Source: Cupriavidus consociatus (GTDB lineage Bacteria > Pseudomonadota > Gammaproteobacteria > Burkholderiales > Burkholderiaceae). Taken from it: a stretch of 64,000 nt of DNA. This document shows, one piece after another, positions 22,122 to 31,297 of the stretch. Every line of letters begins with the position of its first letter. The stretch's first letter is position 1. Both the position numbers and the translations under genes were made by a program. The stretch is taken from contig NZ_JAGIQA010000003.1 of assembly GCF_017814975.1 (NCBI RefSeq), forward strand, positions 294,673 through 358,672, in the 5' to 3' direction. The notes below the pieces were generated by a model that had not been told where the DNA came from, ran no database searches, and was given only the letters and a program-made list of their open reading frames with translations.

Positions 22122-23345
22122 ATGAATGCTCCAACCGTCAGTGCATACGACTTTTCCTCGCCCGGCGCTGTGCAGGTCAATGCCGGCGCCCCGGGCATCA
22201 TCCTGGGCGCCAGCACGGTCCACGTGCTGGCCTGGGTCTATGTGAACAGCACAGGTCTGCCCGATAACCAGAAGGTGTTCTCGCTGGGCCAGTCGCTGGT
22301 TCTTGGCATCGGCACCGCGGGCAACGACGCGCCGCTGCTCTATCCAGAGGTGTGGGACAACGCCGGCAACCACTACACCTTCGTGGCCGGAGAGATCCCG
22401 ACTGACCAGTGGAGCCTGGTTGAAATGATCTGGACGCAAGGGCAGAGCCTGGCCGGCTGTGTCAACGGCGTACAGGTCCAGTCGGTGCCGGTATCCGGCA
22501 ATCCGCTGCAGGCACCCAATGGCAACGGTACCTCCTACATCGGCGCGTTCTGGGACGGCGAGTCGTTCCCGTTCTCAGGCATGGTGCAGTCCGTGCTGCT
22601 GACCAACGGCGCCGACTACACCGCCACGCAGGGCTTTGCCGTGCAGCCGCCTCAAGCCATCAGCAACTGGGGCCCCAGCGGCGCCGTGCTGATCGGCGGC
22701 GCCAGCGTCGTCGCGCTCGATTTGCCGCCGTCGACCCCTTACGCGGCTTCCAGCCAGCCCCCTTCGCCTACCTACGTCAATGAGCCGATGCCTGGCAGCG
22801 TGGCCGCCAACGCGCCGTTCAGCATGGTCGTTCCCGGTGACAGCAGCACCTATACCATCCTCACCGTCAACCAGGCATGGGTGCAGCTATGCGAGCTCAC
22901 CGGTCAGCCCGGCGTCAATACCGGCTATGAAGTCGACGTGACCACCGGCGTCAGTGTGTCCGACAGTGAAACGCAAACGCTGGGCGTGAGCCTGGGATTG
23001 GAATCGGGGTTCGATATCGGGCTGTTCAGCGCCAAGGTGAACCTGACGCTGTCATACTCCGATTCGTTCACCGAGGAACTGTCGATCACTGAGCAGACTA
23101 CGATCGGCAAGCACTTCGAGATCGACAACCCGGTCCAGACCACCACTGGCGTTTGGTGGCAGGCGGTGCCGACGCTGACCACGTTCCAGGTGGTCAATAA
23201 CGCGAACACACTTGGCGCCAGCGTCACCGATCCGCTGCCGGATATCGCCGCCACCGTGTATCCGCCGTCGAGCCAGGGCACGCTGAAGACGCTGGGCGCT
23301 CCGCTGACCGGCAAGACACCCGAGCAGCCATCGTTGCGCACGTAG
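22122..23345 (+). CDS. LamG-like domain plus aerolysin-type beta-hairpin protein
   Basis: The protein has 407 residues from ATG 22122, with GAGGGG upstream at good spacing. No signal peptide is seen. Residues 1 to about 185 look like a concanavalin/LamG jelly-roll (HVLAWVYVNSTG, then GDGESF/SGMVQSVLL-type strands). Residues 230-395 have long alternating Ser/Thr strands: TGVSVSDSETQTLGVSLG, then a Gly/Phe/Leu turn, then KVNLTLSYSDSFTEELSI. This is the pattern of the membrane-inserting region of ETX/MTX2 and aerolysin-type pore-forming proteins. A sugar-binding head with a pore-forming tail would fit a toxin or defence protein. This is a reading of sequence pattern; no toxin has been shown. A LuxR regulator lies next to it, convergent. 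Confidence 0.65.
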   Translation: MNAPTVSAYDFSSPGAVQVNAGAPGIILGASTVHVLAWVYVNSTGLPDNQKVFSLGQSLVLGIGTAGNDAPLLYPEVWDNAGNHYTFVAGEIPTDQWSLVEMIWTQGQSLAGCVNGVQVQSVPVSGNPLQAPNGNGTSYIGAFWDGESFPFSGMVQSVLLTNGADYTATQGFAVQPPQAISNWGPSGAVLIGGASVVALDLPPSTPYAASSQPPSPTYVNEPMPGSVAANAPFSMVVPGDSSTYTILTVNQAWVQLCELTGQPGVNTGYEVDVTTGVSVSDSETQTLGVSLGLESGFDIGLFSAKVNLTLSYSDSFTEELSITEQTTIGKHFEIDNPVQTTTGVWWQAVPTLTTFQVVNNANTLGASVTDPLPDIAATVYPPSSQGTLKTLGAPLTGKTPEQPSLRT

Positions 23346-23366
23346 CGCACGTAGCGCACCACGCGG

Positions 23367-24218
23367 TCAGGCGGCTGGCCGTTCAGCGGCCGCCTCCCGC
23401 AGCGTCCATAGCGGCGGCAGTTGCCCGACCGGCGGCACGGTGTGGGCGATTGCGCTCACCGCGTGCCGCCCTTCCACACCGGTCTTGTCGTAGATGACGC
23501 GCGCATGGACTTTTACGGTTTCGACGCTGACGCCAAGGATGGCCGCGATGTCTTCGTTCGACTTGCCCTGCGCCAGCCAGCCGCAGACCTCAAGCTGGCG
23601 CGGCGTCAGCGCCGGAAACGCGAGCCGCAGCCGCTGCGCGGGCCCGAGACGGGCGACGGTGCGCTGCTGCGCTTGGCGGTAGCAGCGCAACACATGGGGA
23701 CGCAGCGCCTGCAGGCGCTCCCGATCGCCGTCGCTGAACGGCGGGCTGCCCGCTACGCGCAGGCCGGCCACCGTGACCACATACCCATCGTGCTGCATCA
23801 CCACCGCCATCACCCGGTGCAGCCGTGACGGCAACCAGACCTCGCGCGCGACCGGTAGCGCCATGAACTCGTCATGGCTGAACACATCGGATTCGCGCAG
23901 CGCGCGTTCGCCAAAGAACGCCGGGTCGTATTCCCAAAATGGATGGCCCTGCACGCGCCTGCCGGCGAAAGCCTGCGCCCATGCGGCGCGCATGCCGGGG
24001 TCGCCTTGCTCTGACAACAGCGCGCGGCACTCCCCGCTGGCCTGGTGCAGTTCGGTATAGCCAGACAGGTCGCAGCCGGTCAGCGCCGCTACGCTTTCGA
24101 ACAGAAGCGCCGGCAGTTCATGCAGGTCGGGCTCGTGCTCGTATAACCGGATCACTTCATCCCGGAATGCCTGCTGCTTGTGGTCCTCGGACTTCAGGGC
24201 GCTAGGTGGGGGACGCAT
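23367..24218 (-). CDS. LuxR family transcriptional regulator
   Basis: The protein has 283 residues. The C-terminal helix-turn-helix is typical of LuxR: FPALTPRQLEVCGWLAQGKSNEDIAAILGVSVETVKVHARVIYDKTG split over residues 205-255. The N-terminus (1-190) has no clear autoinducer-binding motifs and may be a GAF-like sensor. Start is ATG at 24218. It ends 21 bases from the stop of the lectin/pore-former-like gene, so the two are convergent and the regulator may act on it or on distant targets. The inducing signal is unknown. Confidence 0.85.
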   Translation of the reverse strand: MRPPPSALKSEDHKQQAFRDEVIRLYEHEPDLHELPALLFESVAALTGCDLSGYTELHQASGECRALLSEQGDPGMRAAWAQAFAGRRVQGHPFWEYDPAFFGERALRESDVFSHDEFMALPVAREVWLPSRLHRVMAVVMQHDGYVVTVAGLRVAGSPPFSDGDRERLQALRPHVLRCYRQAQQRTVARLGPAQRLRLAFPALTPRQLEVCGWLAQGKSNEDIAAILGVSVETVKVHARVIYDKTGVEGRHAVSAIAHTVPPVGQLPPLWTLREAAAERPAA

Positions 24219-24360
24219 CCTGGCCTTTCGCCTGCGCGGAGCAGGTCATGGCAATGGAAGGAAACGGCGATGTCGATTGTAGCGTTGCGAAGCCGCTTTG
24301 CGTATATGGCGCTCAACGTCCGGTGTTCGGCCGAAGAGCGGACGCCCGACTCCAATAAAG

Positions 24361-25527
24361 TCAGACCGGCAACGACAGGCGCGCAATTTCGGCGAAATAC
24401 CTTGCACCGATGGTCAGCACGTCGTCGTTGAAATCATATCGATTGTTGTGCAGCGGCACGCCGCCCGGCGTCCCCGATTCGCCGTTACCGATGAAGACAA
24501 AGGCGCCCGGCACGGCTTGCAGGAATGCGCCGAAGTCTTCGGAAATCATCATCGGGTCGACGGAACCGTTGACGCGATCTTCACCGACAATATTCCGCGC
24601 CGCTTCAAGCGCGACCGGCACGCATTGCTCCCAGTTCACCGTCGGCGCGAACTCGTGCGTGTACGCGAAGGTGCAGGCTGCTCCGTGCATGCGGCAGATG
24701 CCTTCACTGATTTCCCGCATCCGCGTTTCGAGCAATGACTGCACCGCCGGCGTGTAGCTGCGCGTGTCACCCTTGATGATGACGTTCGTTGGAATCGCGT
24801 TGCGAATGCCGTCGGTGATGAACTCGGTGCAGGAAATCACCGCCGGAAGGCTGGGATCCAGATTCCGAGAAACAATAGTCTGCAGCGCCAGGACGATTTC
24901 CGCGCCAATCATGATGGGATCGATACCCATATGCGGCCTGGCCGCATGCGTGCCCTGCCCCTTCACATGAATGACGAAATTGTCTTCGCTGGCCATGATG
25001 CCGCCCGCCCGGGTTGCGATGTTGCCGGCCGGGAGCCCCGGCATATTGTGCGCCCCATAAATGGCGTCGATCGGGAATCGCTCGAACAGGCCATCCTGCA
25101 TCATCGCCTTGGCGCCGCGGCCATGCTCCTCCGCCGGCTGGAAGATGAAGCGCACCGTGCCATTGAAGTCCCGTCGATCCGCGAGCAGCTTGGCGGCCCC
25201 AAGAATCATCGCCATATGGCCGTCGTGCCCGCATGCGTGCATCTTCCCTTCGGTCTGCGAGGCATGAGACCGGTCCGGCGCTTTCTCGTGGATCGCCAGG
25301 GCATCCATGTCGGCACGCAGGCCGATGACGCCCCGTCCGTCCCCGACGCGCAGGCTCGCTACCAGGCCGGTACCGCCGATGCCGCGATGAACCTCCATCC
25401 CCATGCCGGACAGCAGCTTCGCCACGAAATCCGACGTCCTCACTTCTTCGAAGCCGGTTTCCGGGTGGCGATGCAGTTCGTGACGCCAGGAACTGAGCAG
25501 GTCGCGAAGTTCGATGTCAGCGTTCAT
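24361..25527 (-). CDS. M20D family amidohydrolase (hippurate/N-acyl-amino-acid type)
   Basis: The protein has 388 residues, normal for the family. Metal-binding motifs are HACGHDGHMAMILG near 100, PAEEHGRGAKAMM near 135 and the late His in PLHNNRYDFND. Such enzymes remove acyl groups from amino acids (hippurate, indoleacetyl-amino acids, N-acetyl-diaminopimelate). It is divergent from an Lrp regulator that starts 178 bases away, so the Lrp probably controls it. The nearby genes for diaminopropionate and N-carbamoyl amino acid breakdown suggest it also works on an amino-acid conjugate. AAGGATT precedes the ATG at 25527. Confidence 0.88.
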   Translation of the reverse strand: MNADIELRDLLSSWRHELHRHPETGFEEVRTSDFVAKLLSGMGMEVHRGIGGTGLVASLRVGDGRGVIGLRADMDALAIHEKAPDRSHASQTEGKMHACGHDGHMAMILGAAKLLADRRDFNGTVRFIFQPAEEHGRGAKAMMQDGLFERFPIDAIYGAHNMPGLPAGNIATRAGGIMASEDNFVIHVKGQGTHAARPHMGIDPIMIGAEIVLALQTIVSRNLDPSLPAVISCTEFITDGIRNAIPTNVIIKGDTRSYTPAVQSLLETRMREISEGICRMHGAACTFAYTHEFAPTVNWEQCVPVALEAARNIVGEDRVNGSVDPMMISEDFGAFLQAVPGAFVFIGNGESGTPGGVPLHNNRYDFNDDVLTIGARYFAEIARLSLPV

Positions 25528-25705
25528 GTGAATCCTTGGAATAGCAGGGGCGCAGCCCGGATCTTACGAGCGGCCCGCTGCAAAATTCGGGCGTACTGGC
25601 GCTCCAAAATGAAACATCGTTGCGTTGATGTGCCTAAAATTCCGCGAAGCACCCGCAACACTCGGGTCAAACTTGCGCGCTGCGCATTTCTTTAGAGCCA
25701 GGCCC

Positions 25706-26176
25706 ATGCCACTGCAACTGGATGCATACGACAAGAAGCTTCTGCAACTGCTTCAGAACAACAACAAGCTCTCTCAGCGGGATCTCGCAGACGCCGTCAA
25801 TTTGTCGCCCTCGGCCGTGAACCGCCGTATCGCATCGCTCGAGTGCGAGGGCATCATCATGGCGAACACCGCGGTGGTCGACCCTGCAAAGGTTGGCAAG
25901 CTCATCACCGTGCTGGTCGAGGTTACGCTCGAGAATGAAAGGCTCGACCTGCTCGATGAGGTGAAAAAGCGCTTTGTCGAGTGTCCCCAGGTCCAGCAGG
26001 TCTATTACGTCACTGGCGACTATGATTTCCTGCTGGTCCTTGCGGTCGCGGACATGACCGAGTACGAGCGCCTGACGCGGGAACTCTTCTTCGTGTCGGG
26101 CAACGTCAAGAACTTCAAGACTCACGTGGCCATGCAGCGCTCGAAGGTGAGCCTGGGCGTCGCCATCACGCCCTGA
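25706..26176 (+). CDS. Lrp/AsnC family regulator of the amino acid cluster
   Basis: The protein has 156 residues from ATG 25706; the frame extends upstream, but the family start is here (LDAYDKKLLQLLQ). The helix-turn-helix is LSQRDLADAVNLSPSAVNRRI and the RAM domain contains VYYVTGDYDFLLVLAV. It is divergent from the M20D amidohydrolase and convergent with the APC permease (26-base gap), so it sits in the centre of the cluster and likely senses the imported amino acid. Confidence 0.88.
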   Translation: MPLQLDAYDKKLLQLLQNNNKLSQRDLADAVNLSPSAVNRRIASLECEGIIMANTAVVDPAKVGKLITVLVEVTLENERLDLLDEVKKRFVECPQVQQVYYVTGDYDFLLVLAVADMTEYERLTRELFFVSGNVKNFKTHVAMQRSKVSLGVAITP

Positions 26177-26201
26177 CTGCCACGATGAGGGGCAAGCGGG
26201 A

Positions 26202-27791
26202 TCAGGCAAACTCCCTCATCCCCGTCGCGCCACTCTCGGCCAGGTACGATGTCCTGCGGCCGCTTCGCACGCCCCAGCGGTAGAACACCAGGCCGGCCAC
26301 CGCAACCGAGGCAAGATCCCAGCCCGGCGGGATGACGCCAATGCCGCCAAACTCCTCCCCGCCGAGACATGACAGCAGTGCGACGGCGGGCAGGTACAGG
26401 ATGAACCACCAGGCCGACCGGAGTTCTGCGCCGAAGCCGCGCCATCCTGCCCTGGCCTGGTAGTACAGGTAGAGCGGCAAGGCAGCCACCATCAGCACGA
26501 TGACCTGTCCGGTCAGCGGCCACCTGGCCCAGTAGAGCACGAGCGTCGCACAGACAAAGGCGAAGGGCGCGATCAACGACATCCCGCGGATATGCAGCGG
26601 CCGCTCGATGTCCTTTGCGTGCTCGCGCAGCGCCATCAGGCTGACAGGGCCAGCCAGGAACGAAATCACGACGGCAACCGAAATGACGGTAGCCAGGGCG
26701 CCCCACCCGCGGAAGAAAAACAGGAAGACGAACGATACGGCCAGGTTGAACCACATGGCTTCCCGCGGCACGCCGTAGAGGGGATGCGTATTGCCGAAGA
26801 GCCGGGGCATGGTGTCATTGCGCTCCATGGCGTGAATCATGCGCGCGGTCGTTGCCGTGTAGATGGCGCCCGTGCCGGACGGGCTGATGAACGCATCCAC
26901 GTACAGCATCATGGCCAGCCAGTTCAGGTTCAAAGCCAGCGCCAGTTCAGCGAACGGGGACGTGAAGTCCAGATGGGACCAGCCCTCGCGAATGCTGGCC
27001 GGACTCACCGCGCCAATAAAGGCGACCTGCAGCAGCGCGTAGATGACCAGCGCGACAAGGATGGAACCCACGACCGCGAACGGGATGCTTCGCGCCGGAT
27101 TCCGTGCCTCGCCGGCCAGGCTTACCGGACTCTGGAAACCGTTGAAGCTGAATACGATGCCGCTGGTGGCCACTGCCGTCAGGACTGCCGACCAGCCATA
27201 GGGAGCAAACGCCGAGGTCGTGCCAATCGCAAAGTTCTCGGCATGGAACCCGCCCCACATCAGACCGATGACGGTCAGCGCAGGCACCGCTATCTTGAAG
27301 ACCGTGATGGCCGAGTTCGTCTTCACGAAGAGCTTTACGCCCCAGTAGTTCAGGAGGAAGTACACGACGACGAGCGCGGCGCTTGCAACGAGGCCCGGCA
27401 TGGTCAGCTCGCCGTTGGTCATGAGCCCTTGCGCCCAGGGGTACGGCCACGACGCCATGTACTGCACCGACGCAATGGCTTCGATCGGGATGACCGAGAC
27501 AATCGAAATCCAGTTGGCCCATGCACTGACAAAACCAACTAGCGAACCGTGGGAGTAACGGGCGTACCGAACCATGCCGCCGGATTCCGGGAACATGGCG
27601 CCCAGTTCCGCGTAGGTCAGTGCAATGGCCAGGATGACCACCGCGCCGATCACCCATGCGAGGATGGCCGCGGGACCGGCAATCTTCGCGGTGTGCCATG
27701 CCCCGAACAGCCAACCGGAGCCAATGATCGAGCCTAGACCTGTAAACATCAGGGAAATCGGCCCGATACTGCGTTTTTGCGTCGGATTCAT
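26202..27791 (-). CDS. APC superfamily amino acid permease
   Basis: The protein has 529 residues with about 12 hydrophobic segments. It has the APC signature start (SIGPISLMFTGLGSIIGSGWLFG) split near residues 8-30 and a mid-protein FSFNGFQSPVSLAGEARNP that marks the amino acid/polyamine permease group. It would import an amino acid by proton or sodium symport across the inner membrane. The start is ATG at 27791, behind GGAGAGACAACA; a longer frame reaches 27848. It is the third gene of a minus-strand unit (hydrolase, ammonia-lyase, permease), so its substrate is probably the compound those enzymes degrade. Confidence 0.88.
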   Translation of the reverse strand: MNPTQKRSIGPISLMFTGLGSIIGSGWLFGAWHTAKIAGPAAILAWVIGAVVILAIALTYAELGAMFPESGGMVRYARYSHGSLVGFVSAWANWISIVSVIPIEAIASVQYMASWPYPWAQGLMTNGELTMPGLVASAALVVVYFLLNYWGVKLFVKTNSAITVFKIAVPALTVIGLMWGGFHAENFAIGTTSAFAPYGWSAVLTAVATSGIVFSFNGFQSPVSLAGEARNPARSIPFAVVGSILVALVIYALLQVAFIGAVSPASIREGWSHLDFTSPFAELALALNLNWLAMMLYVDAFISPSGTGAIYTATTARMIHAMERNDTMPRLFGNTHPLYGVPREAMWFNLAVSFVFLFFFRGWGALATVISVAVVISFLAGPVSLMALREHAKDIERPLHIRGMSLIAPFAFVCATLVLYWARWPLTGQVIVLMVAALPLYLYYQARAGWRGFGAELRSAWWFILYLPAVALLSCLGGEEFGGIGVIPPGWDLASVAVAGLVFYRWGVRSGRRTSYLAESGATGMREFA

Positions 27792-27898
27792 TGTTGTCTC
27801 TCCATTTCCTCGGGGCGCACGTCTCCCCGACGACAAGGAAGCCCTCATCGTCGTGGTGGCGCGCTTCTTGATTGGTATAAGGATGGGTGTGGGGCGAA

Positions 27899-29122
27899 TC
27901 AGCGTGCGAGCCAGGCCGCCTGGCGCGCCAGCACGGAATCGTGCGACTCGCCGACCAGTTGCCGGTAGACCGACGGCGCCGTTGCGCCTTCGGTGTTGAT
28001 GACCAATACGCGCGAGTTGGCGTCGAGTTCCACCTCTGCCGAAAGCGCTTCATTCGCGCGAAGCACGGCCAGGCCAGCCATACCCGCTGCGCCGGATTCG
28101 CCGGCAACGACGGGAATATCGTCAGTCTGCTTGCCAGCCAGGTGGTGCATGGCCGTTACGGCGTCGTCATCGGAAATCGTCATGAAGACGTCAACGCTGT
28201 TCTCAAGAAAACGCCAGGCCAGGGGTGAGGTCTCCCCGCAAGCGAGTCCCGCCATGACGGAATCGACCGAACCTGTCGCGGTGGCTGCGCGGCCTTGCAG
28301 CGCGCTTTGATACAGGCAATCCGCCTGCACCGGCTCTACCACGATGAACGTTGGCCGATGCTCGCCAGAATACTCCCAGAAATAGCTGGCGATGCCGGCT
28401 GCGAGCCCACCCACGCCGCCTTGCAGGAGGACATGCGTATATGGGGAGGGCTGGCCGGGAGCAATCGCCGCCTGCGCGACGATTTCCGCCGCAATGGCGC
28501 CATAGCCTTGCATCACGTCGCGCGGGATGTCCTGGTAGCCCTCGTAAGAGGTATCCGAGACCACCGTCCAGCCATTGGCCGCGGCCAGACGCGCCGCTTC
28601 CTCGACGGATTCGTCATAGTTGCCCGCGATGCGCACAATCCTTGCGCCATAGGCAGCGATGGCATCCTCGCGTTCCTGGCTCACATTGGCGTGCAGCACA
28701 ATCACGCATTGGCAGCCAAACGATCTTGCTGCCGCGGCCAGCGCCCGGCCATGGTTGCCGTCGGTCGCGCTGATGACCGTGAAATCCTTCAGCAGGTCCG
28801 CATACTTCCCGTCGATCAGCGCCAGTGCATCCAGCTTGCGACCGGGGAAGATCCGGAGAATCAGGCGAACCAGTGCAATTGGCGCGCCAAGGGCTTTGAA
28901 GCTGCCGAGCGGAGAACGGACCGATTCGTCCTTCACGCTCAGTTGCGCGATTTCCAGGTGCGCAGCCAGCGCGGGAAGCTCGCGCAACGGCGTTGGTCCG
29001 TTGGCCAGCTGGTCCCAATGAGACAGCCATGTCCGGCTGCGCTCGGCTTGCTCGATGCTCATGATTGACTGAAGCTCGGCGGGATACGATGCCCGGCGGG
29101 CGCGAGGGTTCTTTGTCAGCAT
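27899..29122 (-). CDS. dpaL: Diaminopropionate ammonia-lyase
   Basis: This fold-type II PLP enzyme (407 residues) turns 2,3-diaminopropionate into pyruvate and two ammonia (EC 4.3.1.15). Lys76 in SPLGSFKALGAP is the cofactor lysine, which is the family's own variant. TDGNHGRALA and LQGGVGGLAAGI provide the phosphate site, as in E. coli YgeX. It lies 24 bases after the M20 hydrolase and shares an operon with a permease. In E. coli, ygeX is next to an M20 gene (ygeY) and a carbamoyltransferase gene, so this neighbourhood is a known theme. The start is ATG at 29122, without a clear ribosome site; a later Met is possible. Confidence 0.88.
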   Translation of the reverse strand: MLTKNPRARRASYPAELQSIMSIEQAERSRTWLSHWDQLANGPTPLRELPALAAHLEIAQLSVKDESVRSPLGSFKALGAPIALVRLILRIFPGRKLDALALIDGKYADLLKDFTVISATDGNHGRALAAAARSFGCQCVIVLHANVSQEREDAIAAYGARIVRIAGNYDESVEEAARLAAANGWTVVSDTSYEGYQDIPRDVMQGYGAIAAEIVAQAAIAPGQPSPYTHVLLQGGVGGLAAGIASYFWEYSGEHRPTFIVVEPVQADCLYQSALQGRAATATGSVDSVMAGLACGETSPLAWRFLENSVDVFMTISDDDAVTAMHHLAGKQTDDIPVVAGESGAAGMAGLAVLRANEALSAEVELDANSRVLVINTEGATAPSVYRQLVGESHDSVLARQAAWLAR

Positions 29123-29146
29123 GGGTAAGTCCGTGTCGATGGTATG

Positions 29147-30418
29147 TCAGGCCTGCGATTGGCCGAGGCGGTTGAGCACGACGTCAAGCAACAGTTCCGC
29201 GCCCAGGACGAGTTGGTCGTCATCGGTGTGCTCACGCGGGTTGTGGCTGATGCCTCCCTTGCTCGGGACGAAAATCATTGCCGCTGGGGCCATGCGGGCA
29301 ATCATCTGAGCGTCGTGCCCGGCGCCGGATGTCATGCGCCGGTGAGTCAGGCCGAACCGCCTTGCCGATGACTCAATGGAGGCCACCAAATCCGCGTCGA
29401 ACACGACCGGCTCGAAGCGCGCGAGGCACTCGGTGGTTAGCTTCGCGCCTTCGCGCTGCGCGGCTTGTTCCAGGAATCCGGAAAGGCGCTGCTCGGCTTG
29501 CTTCAGCTTTGCCTCATCCGGGTCGCGGAGGTCGATGGTCAGGGTGGCGCGGCGCGGGATGACGTTGATGACGTTTGGCTGCACACTCAGGCACCCTGCC
29601 GTCGCCAGTGTTGTCCCGCCGGAGTCCAGCGCCAGCTCGCGCAGGAATGTCACGATGGATGCCGCCACCAGCCCGGCGTCGTGCCGCAGGTGGGTCGGCG
29701 TCGTACCGGCGTGGTTCGCATTGCCCTGGATGGTGACCTGCTGCCACGAGATGCCTTGCAGGTTCTCGACCACACCAATCTGGATGCCCTCCGCTTCCAG
29801 GATCGGGCCCTGCTCGATATGGAGCTCGACATACTCATGCGGGACGATTGCGCCTGGCTCAAGAACTCCCGCGTAGCCAATGCGCGCCAGTTCGTCGCCG
29901 AGCCGCGTTCCATCCGTACCGGTTGTGTCCAGCGCTGCCTCGACGGAGAGCCCGCCCGCGTAGACCAGCGAGCCCATCATGTCGGGCTGGTAGCGGATGC
30001 CCTCCTCGTTTGTGAAGGCGCCGATCATGATCGTGCGCGTCGGTACGACGCCGGCTTCGCGATATGCCCGCGCTACAGCCAGTCCAGCCAGCACGCCATA
30101 GCAGCCGTCCAGCGCGCCGGCATTGGTGACGGTATCGATGTGCGAGCCCATCATGAACGGCGCCTGGGTGCCGTCGTCGCTGTCCGAGCGACACACACCG
30201 AACACGTTGCCGATGCGGTCGACGATGACTTCGAGTTCCAGTTCGCGCATCCACCGGACAACCAGGTCGCGCCCGGCCTTCTCATCGTCGGTGAGCGCGA
30301 TGCGGGTGCGGCCGCCAGCTTCGGTATCAGCGCCGATTTCGCCAAGCTCCTTGAGCTGGCGCAGCAAGGTGGCGCCGTCCAGCCGGGGGCGGCGCTCGCT
30401 TGGTGGGGTATTTGACAT
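29147..30418 (-). CDS. M20 Zn-dependent hydrolase, N-carbamoyl-L-amino acid hydrolase type
   Basis: The protein has 423 residues of the HyuC/AllC/beta-ureidopropionase group. Metal motifs are GSHIDTVTNAGALDG, TNEEGIRYQPDMMGS, and HIEQGPILEAEG, with GNANHAGTTP in the dimerisation domain and SGAGHDAQ near the end. These enzymes remove a carbamoyl group from N-carbamoyl amino acids or ureido compounds, releasing CO2 and ammonia. Start ATG 30418 has GGAGATGCTA before it; two further Met codons lie upstream. It is the first gene of the unit with dpaL and the permease. An N-carbamoyl-diaminopropionate substrate (for example albizziine) would connect it to dpaL, but that is inference. Confidence 0.88.
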   Translation of the reverse strand: MSNTPPSERRPRLDGATLLRQLKELGEIGADTEAGGRTRIALTDDEKAGRDLVVRWMRELELEVIVDRIGNVFGVCRSDSDDGTQAPFMMGSHIDTVTNAGALDGCYGVLAGLAVARAYREAGVVPTRTIMIGAFTNEEGIRYQPDMMGSLVYAGGLSVEAALDTTGTDGTRLGDELARIGYAGVLEPGAIVPHEYVELHIEQGPILEAEGIQIGVVENLQGISWQQVTIQGNANHAGTTPTHLRHDAGLVAASIVTFLRELALDSGGTTLATAGCLSVQPNVINVIPRRATLTIDLRDPDEAKLKQAEQRLSGFLEQAAQREGAKLTTECLARFEPVVFDADLVASIESSARRFGLTHRRMTSGAGHDAQMIARMAPAAMIFVPSKGGISHNPREHTDDDQLVLGAELLLDVVLNRLGQSQA

Positions 30419-30649
30419 TAGCATCTCCATTCATCCATGGACCCCGCGGCCGACATCTCGGCTCGTAGTTGTTGCATGCGGGTGGATATCTGGAATGCTA
30501 AGGTGTGGCAGCGCAACGGGCACCCGATTTGGCCCGTAGAGATGCAACATCCATGCGTTGTCGTCCTGAGCGGATAATACCGATCGTTCCTCGCCTTTAG
30601 TACGCCACTTTTAGGGCCCAGGCCGCCCGGTGCGCCCGTCGGCTCGGCG

Positions 30650-31019
30650 TCAGGCCTGGACGTTCGTGTAGCCAGAGATAAACGGTTTTTGGGCGCCCGT
30701 CTGCTCGTCGTACCCATGACGAGAGATCTTGCCGATGTTGCCACCATAAACGTGAATGCTGATCGACACTCTGTCGTCGTAGGCATTCGCGACGCGGTGA
30801 ATATCTCCAATCGACGGGGACACCCGATCAATGTGGCCGGGCTCAAGACGTTCCTTACCGACGGAACACATCGGCTTTCCAGGCTCTTAGCATGCCGATA
30901 AGTGCCCAGACGGTGTGGTGACAACCGAAGACCCGGTCGCGCGGGTCGGCATAGAGCAGATACTGACCGTAGTATTGGGGATGCGGCTGCGCGAACTCCT
31001 CTGGCAACCAGTTGAAGCT
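30650..31019 (-). pseudogene. Decayed cysteine dioxygenase-like cupin
   Basis: Two pieces in different frames resemble one cysteine dioxygenase. The first (about 31019-30858) has WLPEEFAQPHPQYY, then QYLLYADPRDR and HHTVWALIGML. The second (30871-30650) has IGDIHRVANAYDDR and SIHVYGGNIGKI with FISGYTN at its end. A stretch of the metal-binding region between them (around the expected SFVWGPGQ/HDH) is missing, and the frame changes near 30865. The gene cannot make the normal enzyme. It lies upstream of the HyuC-type gene. Confidence 0.65.
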
Positions 31020-31027
31020 TGCCTGAT

Positions 31028-31297
31028 GGGCTGCCTGGAAATCAGGTGGAACTCCTCCGGCTGCGCGCAGCCAAGCCACTCAGCGGGCGGAATCCAGGAT
31101 GGAAACGGCGGACAGTCCTCGATGCCAAGGTAAGCGAGCTTGTCGCTACCCAACACGATCCTTCCGCTTTCCGTATTGAGGCGATGTCCGGCCGGATCAC
31201 GTCGGAATTCGTCAAGATAGATGAACATGGTTCGCGTCGGCACCGGAGCAGACCCCCTCTCCCAGAACTCCTCGAATTCCGGCAGGTCAATGCACAA
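31028..31297 (-). pseudogene. Fragment of a BisC/TorA-type molybdopterin oxidoreductase
   Basis: About 90 codons match the C-terminal part of biotin sulfoxide/TMAO-reductase-type enzymes: FEEFWERGSAPVP, then DEFRRDPAGHRLNTESGRI, then GIEDCPPFPSWIPPAEWLG and FHLISRQP. The similarity stops abruptly at 31028 where a cysteine-dioxygenase-like piece starts in another frame. A Met with a good GGAGAGAG site at 31353 starts a different frame, so this may be a fragment inserted in another gene. It is a remnant only. Confidence 0.6.
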
